DNA from: Oxalobacteraceae bacterium
Lineage (GTDB): Bacteria > Pseudomonadota > Gammaproteobacteria > Burkholderiales > Burkholderiaceae_D
DNA length: 9,334 nt
Direction of reading: 5' to 3'
Assembly (NCBI GenBank): GCA_947487325.1
Contig: CANKWG010000083.1
Span: forward strand, 1-9,334
The position numbers were made by a program, and so were the translations under genes. How positions within the stretch are numbered: the stretch's first letter is position 1; each line of letters opens with the position of its first letter. Shown here in pieces: positions 6,935 to 9,334 of the stretch. The notes beneath the pieces are model-generated. The model saw only the letters and a program-made list of their open reading frames with translations. It had not been told where the DNA came from and made no database searches.

Positions 6935-7399
6935 TTACTCCACTGAGGGAGGTTCGTTAATGCTGCGCATCGTGCACATCAGCTGTGCCTCGACCACCAG
7001 CTGATCGTCAACCATAGCCTTTGCATGAAATTTCCAGATGCCGCGCGCATGCCGAAGAATTTCGACATGCATTTTTAACTGATCGCCGGGCTCGACGGGT
7101 CGCTTGAAGCGTGCGTCGTCAATACCGATAAAATAAACAACCGCATTATCGTCAGGCTTTTGGCCCATTGTAAGAAAGGCCAGTAACGCAGAGGTTTGCG
7201 CCAGCGCTTCTATGGTGAGCACGCCCGGCATGACAGGCTTGTGCGGAAAATGGCCCACAAAAAATTCTTCGTTAATCGTGACGTTCTTGATCGCCGTAAT
7301 ATTTTTTCCGGCCTCCCAGTCTAGGACCCGGTCGACCAGCAACAGTGGGTACCGATGCGGAAGATATTGCTTGATTTGGTTGACATCTAGGCTTTTCAT
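6935..7399 (-). CDS. fabZ: 3-hydroxyacyl-[acyl-carrier-protein] dehydratase
   Basis: FabZ dehydrates (3R)-hydroxyacyl-ACP to trans-2-enoyl-ACP in fatty acid elongation. It competes with LpxA and LpxD for hydroxyacyl-ACP, which explains its place between their genes. The 154-residue hot-dog-fold protein shows LPHRYPLLLVDRV (13-25), the active-site loop VGHFPHKPVMPGVLTIEALA (48-67) with catalytic His50 and Glu64, and the family's 14-residue spacing between them. The C-terminal FHAKAMVDDQLVVEAQLM is also typical. ATG at 7399 lies 18 bases past the lpxD stop with only a weak purine-rich site upstream. The stop is six bases before the lpxA start. Length and motifs favour FabZ over FabA, whose proteins are longer. 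Confidence 0.97.
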   Translation of the reverse strand: MKSLDVNQIKQYLPHRYPLLLVDRVLDWEAGKNITAIKNVTINEEFFVGHFPHKPVMPGVLTIEALAQTSALLAFLTMGQKPDDNAVVYFIGIDDARFKRPVEPGDQLKMHVEILRHARGIWKFHAKAMVDDQLVVEAQLMCTMRSINEPPSVE

Positions 7400-7417
7400 T
7401 TTGATCTATGCCTGTTC

Positions 7418-8479
7418 TCAGGAAGTGGAGTCATGCTTTGCCGTCAGCTGCCTGACGATTTTTTCTAGCTCGCGCACGCGATCGCGCATGTTATCAAGCT
7501 GGCGTACGACCGCTGCTGTTTTTTCCCATTCAGCGTTGCGGGCCAGAGGATAAAAACCTGTGTATTGCCCGGGCTCGGAGATCGAGCGTGACACCAGACT
7601 GCCCGATGAGATGTGCACATGGTCAGCAATGCTCAAGTGTCCCAGCACCATCGCAGCACCACCAAAGGTGCAGTGCCGACCAATTTTTGCGCTGCCGGCG
7701 ACACCCACGCAGCCTGCCATCGCTGTGTGCGCACCAATCACACAATTGTGCGCAATCTGTATCTGATTATCGAGTTTTACACCCTCTTCGATGACCGTAT
7801 CCTCCAGCGCGCCACGGTCTATCGTGGTGTTTGCACCGATCTCAACATCGTCGCCGATACGAACACGACCGGTCTGGGGAATCTTGATCCAGTGACCCTG
7901 ATCAGTCGCAAAGCCAAAGCCATCGCCGCCGATCACAGCGCCCGAATGCACGATGCCACGCTTACCAATTTCACAGGCCGCGAGAAACGTCACCCGCGGA
8001 TGAAACATGGTATGCGCAGCGATGCGCGCATCTCGACCAATAAATGAACCGGCACCGATAATGCAGTGCTCACCAATCACTGCACCAGCTTCAATAGTGA
8101 CATGGGGACCAATACTGCTGGAGCCATCAATTTGCGCTGACGGATGGACACTGGCAGTAGCATGAATTCCCGGCGTCACAGGCAGTGCCTGCGCCGCTAC
8201 AAAAAACTGCGCAGCGCGAGCGAACCAGGCATAAGGATTCGGGGTAAGAACGCACACGCCCTTGTAAGCTTCAGACACCACAGGATGATCTATCGACGAC
8301 AAAACCAAAGCCCCTGCGCGCGTAACAGAGGCCTGCGCGCGCAGTTTTGGGTTGGACAGAAAGGTGATGTGTGACGCGGTAGCTACGTCCAGAGGCGCTA
8401 TGCCAATGATGGCAATGTCAGGGTCGCCAATCAACTCCCCGCCTAGGCTTTCGACCAAATCGCCCAGTCGAGTGCTCAT
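7418..8479 (-). CDS. lpxD: UDP-3-O-acylglucosamine N-acyltransferase
   Basis: LpxD adds the second 3-hydroxyacyl chain, at the 2-amino group of UDP-3-O-acylglucosamine, the third step of lipid A synthesis. The 353 residues compare with 341 in E. coli. An N-terminal uridine-binding domain (1 to about 100, with ITFLSNPK at 38-45) precedes the left-handed beta helix of hexapeptide repeats (about 104-300). Catalytic His244 lies in QIAHN and corresponds to E. coli His239. GGDGFGFA (184-191) and TTIDRGALEDT (218-228) are family signatures. Residues 318-347 form a C-terminal helix that looks like a short coiled coil. At the acyl-pocket positions, E. coli Met288, Met290 and Met292 align without gaps to Gly293, Leu295 and Ser297. 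ATG at 8479 has CAGGAA at 8492-8487, seven bases upstream, and starts 15 bases after the skp stop. Confidence 0.97.
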   Translation of the reverse strand: MSTRLGDLVESLGGELIGDPDIAIIGIAPLDVATASHITFLSNPKLRAQASVTRAGALVLSSIDHPVVSEAYKGVCVLTPNPYAWFARAAQFFVAAQALPVTPGIHATASVHPSAQIDGSSSIGPHVTIEAGAVIGEHCIIGAGSFIGRDARIAAHTMFHPRVTFLAACEIGKRGIVHSGAVIGGDGFGFATDQGHWIKIPQTGRVRIGDDVEIGANTTIDRGALEDTVIEEGVKLDNQIQIAHNCVIGAHTAMAGCVGVAGSAKIGRHCTFGGAAMVLGHLSIADHVHISSGSLVSRSISEPGQYTGFYPLARNAEWEKTAAVVRQLDNMRDRVRELEKIVRQLTAKHDSTS

Positions 8480-8494
8480 GGCGATGTTCCTGAC

Positions 8495-9007
8495 TTATTT
8501 GTTAAGAGCTTTCAGCACTTTGTCGGTGATGTCGACGCGTGGGCTGATATAGACAACAGGCTCCTGAAACAAAATATCGTATCTTTCAGCCTCAGCGATC
8601 TGCTTGATCACCTTGTTGGCTTTTTCAACGATGATATTGAGTTGTTCGTTTTTTTGCTGCGACACGTCCTCGTTGAACTCACGCCGTTTGCGCTGCAATT
8701 CGCGATCCATGTCCGCGAACTCACGCTGACGCTTCATCTTGTCAGAGTCAGACAGCACCGGTTCGTCTCGGGTGTTCTTTTCGGCGGCCGCCTTCAATTT
8801 ACTCTCGAGTTCCTGAAGATCTTTCCCGCGCTTGGAAAAATCTTGCTCAAGCTTGGTGAATGCCGCCTTGGCGGGCGCCGAATCGCGCAAAATGCGCTCG
8901 ATACTGACGAAACCGATCTTGATTTCCTGAGCCTGAACCCACGAACTCAGGCCGAGTGCCACGACCAGACCAGCCATGGGTATTGTCTTTTTGAGTACAG
9001 ATCTCAA
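8495..9007 (-). CDS. skp: Periplasmic chaperone Skp/OmpH
   Basis: Skp binds unfolded outer-membrane proteins in the periplasm and delivers them to the BAM complex. I place the start at TTG 9007, which gives 170 residues: a positively charged start (MRSVLKK), a hydrophobic stretch (about 9-22) and a likely signal peptidase I site after VQA at 24-26, leaving QEIKIGFVSIERIL as the mature start. GGAG at 9017-9014 is six bases upstream. An ATG at 9031 in the same frame would add eight residues before the signal peptide, with a poorer upstream sequence. The middle (about 45-130) is highly charged with heptad-like spacing, the long helical arms of the Skp jellyfish, and the C-terminus (YDILFQEPVVYISPRVDITD) returns to the body domain. 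It follows bamA directly, the standard arrangement. Confidence 0.95.
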   Translation of the reverse strand: MRSVLKKTIPMAGLVVALGLSSWVQAQEIKIGFVSIERILRDSAPAKAAFTKLEQDFSKRGKDLQELESKLKAAAEKNTRDEPVLSDSDKMKRQREFADMDRELQRKRREFNEDVSQQKNEQLNIIVEKANKVIKQIAEAERYDILFQEPVVYISPRVDITDKVLKALNK

Positions 9008-9013
9008 TTTATT

Positions 9014-9017
9014 CTCC
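9014..9017 (-). promoter_or_regulatory. Shine-Dalgarno supporting the TTG start of skp
   Basis: The minus strand reads GGAG here, six bases before TTG 9007. This spacing, plus a normal signal peptide beginning at that TTG, favours it over the in-frame ATG 24 bases upstream. Confidence 0.6.
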
Positions 9018-9049
9018 GCAACGCAAATCATTATTATGCCACCGCGATA

Positions 9050-9334
9050 TCAAAAGCCGGTGCCAAGCTGAAACTGAAACCGCTGAATTCTATCGAATGA
9101 CTGAGGGTTGAGTGGGTAGCCCAGCGAAAGTTTGAGCGGACCGACCGGAGAGATCCAGCTGATGCCAAGGCCAGTACTGTAGCGTAGGTCTCCCAGACTG
9201 ATGTTCTGGCCATCCTGCGGATTGAAAACCTGGCCCGCATCAAGAAAGGTAAACCAGCGCAAGCTGCGGTCTACCCCAGTGCCCGGAAAAGGCAGTTGGA
9301 GCTCCGCGTTCCTGATCACCCGCGCTTGGCCACC
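9050..9334 (-). CDS. bamA: Outer-membrane protein assembly factor BamA, C-terminal end (5' part off the right edge)
   Basis: BamA is the Omp85-family pore that folds and inserts beta-barrel proteins into the outer membrane. Only the last 94 residues are present, in a frame open to the window edge. They show the barrel's final strands: ARVIRNAELQLPFPG, the strand FTFLDAGQVFN, the conserved strand GLGISWISPVGPLKLSLGYP, and the terminal strand FQFQLGTGF with the C-terminal Phe that acts as the outer-membrane targeting signal. The GTG at 9319 is an internal valine, not a start. The POTRA domains and most of the barrel lie outside the window. Identity as BamA rather than TamA or another Omp85 protein rests on these strands plus the skp-lpxD-fabZ-lpxA-lpxB genes that follow. 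Confidence 0.93.
   Translation of the reverse strand, partial: GGQARVIRNAELQLPFPGTGVDRSLRWFTFLDAGQVFNPQDGQNISLGDLRYSTGLGISWISPVGPLKLSLGYPLNPQSFDRIQRFQFQLGTGF

Noticed and set aside
7613..8047. Plus-strand open frame of 144 codons opposite lpxD
   Set aside because: The repetitive hexapeptide coding of lpxD produces long antisense frames; the product is Cys- and His-rich without a domain.
9050..9319. Separate 89-codon gene starting at GTG 9319
   Set aside because: The frame is open through the right edge and the residues are the last strands of BamA, so the GTG is an internal valine.

Overview
The window is a stretch of chromosome from a Gram-negative bacterium, most likely a betaproteobacterium of the order Burkholderiales. 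The gene string bamA, skp (ompH), lpxD, fabZ, lpxA, lpxB, rnhB and a SpoU-type RNA methyltransferase, with ppsR and ppsA nearby, is typical of that order as I know it. The protein sequences fit: PpsA and PpsR are close to the proteobacterial enzymes, and LpxA has TFNRGT where E. coli has TIHRGT. Base composition is moderate (roughly mid-50s % G+C by eye). Family-level placement, for example Oxalobacteraceae, would be a guess.

Layout, left to right. Bases 1-1434 hold the N-terminal 478 codons of phosphoenolpyruvate synthase (ppsA, minus strand, cut by the left edge). A 173-base divergent intergenic region follows, then ppsR (1608-2456, plus strand), the regulator of PEP synthase. A 297-residue protein I do not recognise (2479-3372, minus strand) converges on ppsR with a 22-base gap. 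After a 195-base non-coding stretch comes a compact minus-strand gene block read from right to left: bamA (C-terminal end only, 9050-9334), skp, lpxD, fabZ, lpxA, lpxB, rnhB and the RNA methyltransferase (3568-4374). Gaps within the block are 5 to about 40 bases, and lpxA/lpxB and lpxB/rnhB overlap, so it is very probably one transcription unit.

Functionally, the block is an outer-membrane assembly operon. BamA inserts beta-barrel proteins and Skp chaperones them across the periplasm. LpxA, LpxD and LpxB make the lipid A disaccharide, and FabZ draws on the same 3-hydroxyacyl-ACP pool for fatty acid elongation. RnhB and the methyltransferase are nucleic-acid housekeeping passengers. The ppsR/ppsA pair is a gluconeogenesis module: PpsR switches PpsA on and off by phosphorylation.

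I see no mobile element, CRISPR array, tRNA or rRNA, and no convincing novel multi-gene system. The points most worth a second look are the acyl-chain ruler residues in LpxA (Met169) and LpxD (Leu295), the unrecognised 297-residue protein in a locally lower-G+C segment, short dyads between ppsA and ppsR, and start-codon choice for skp.
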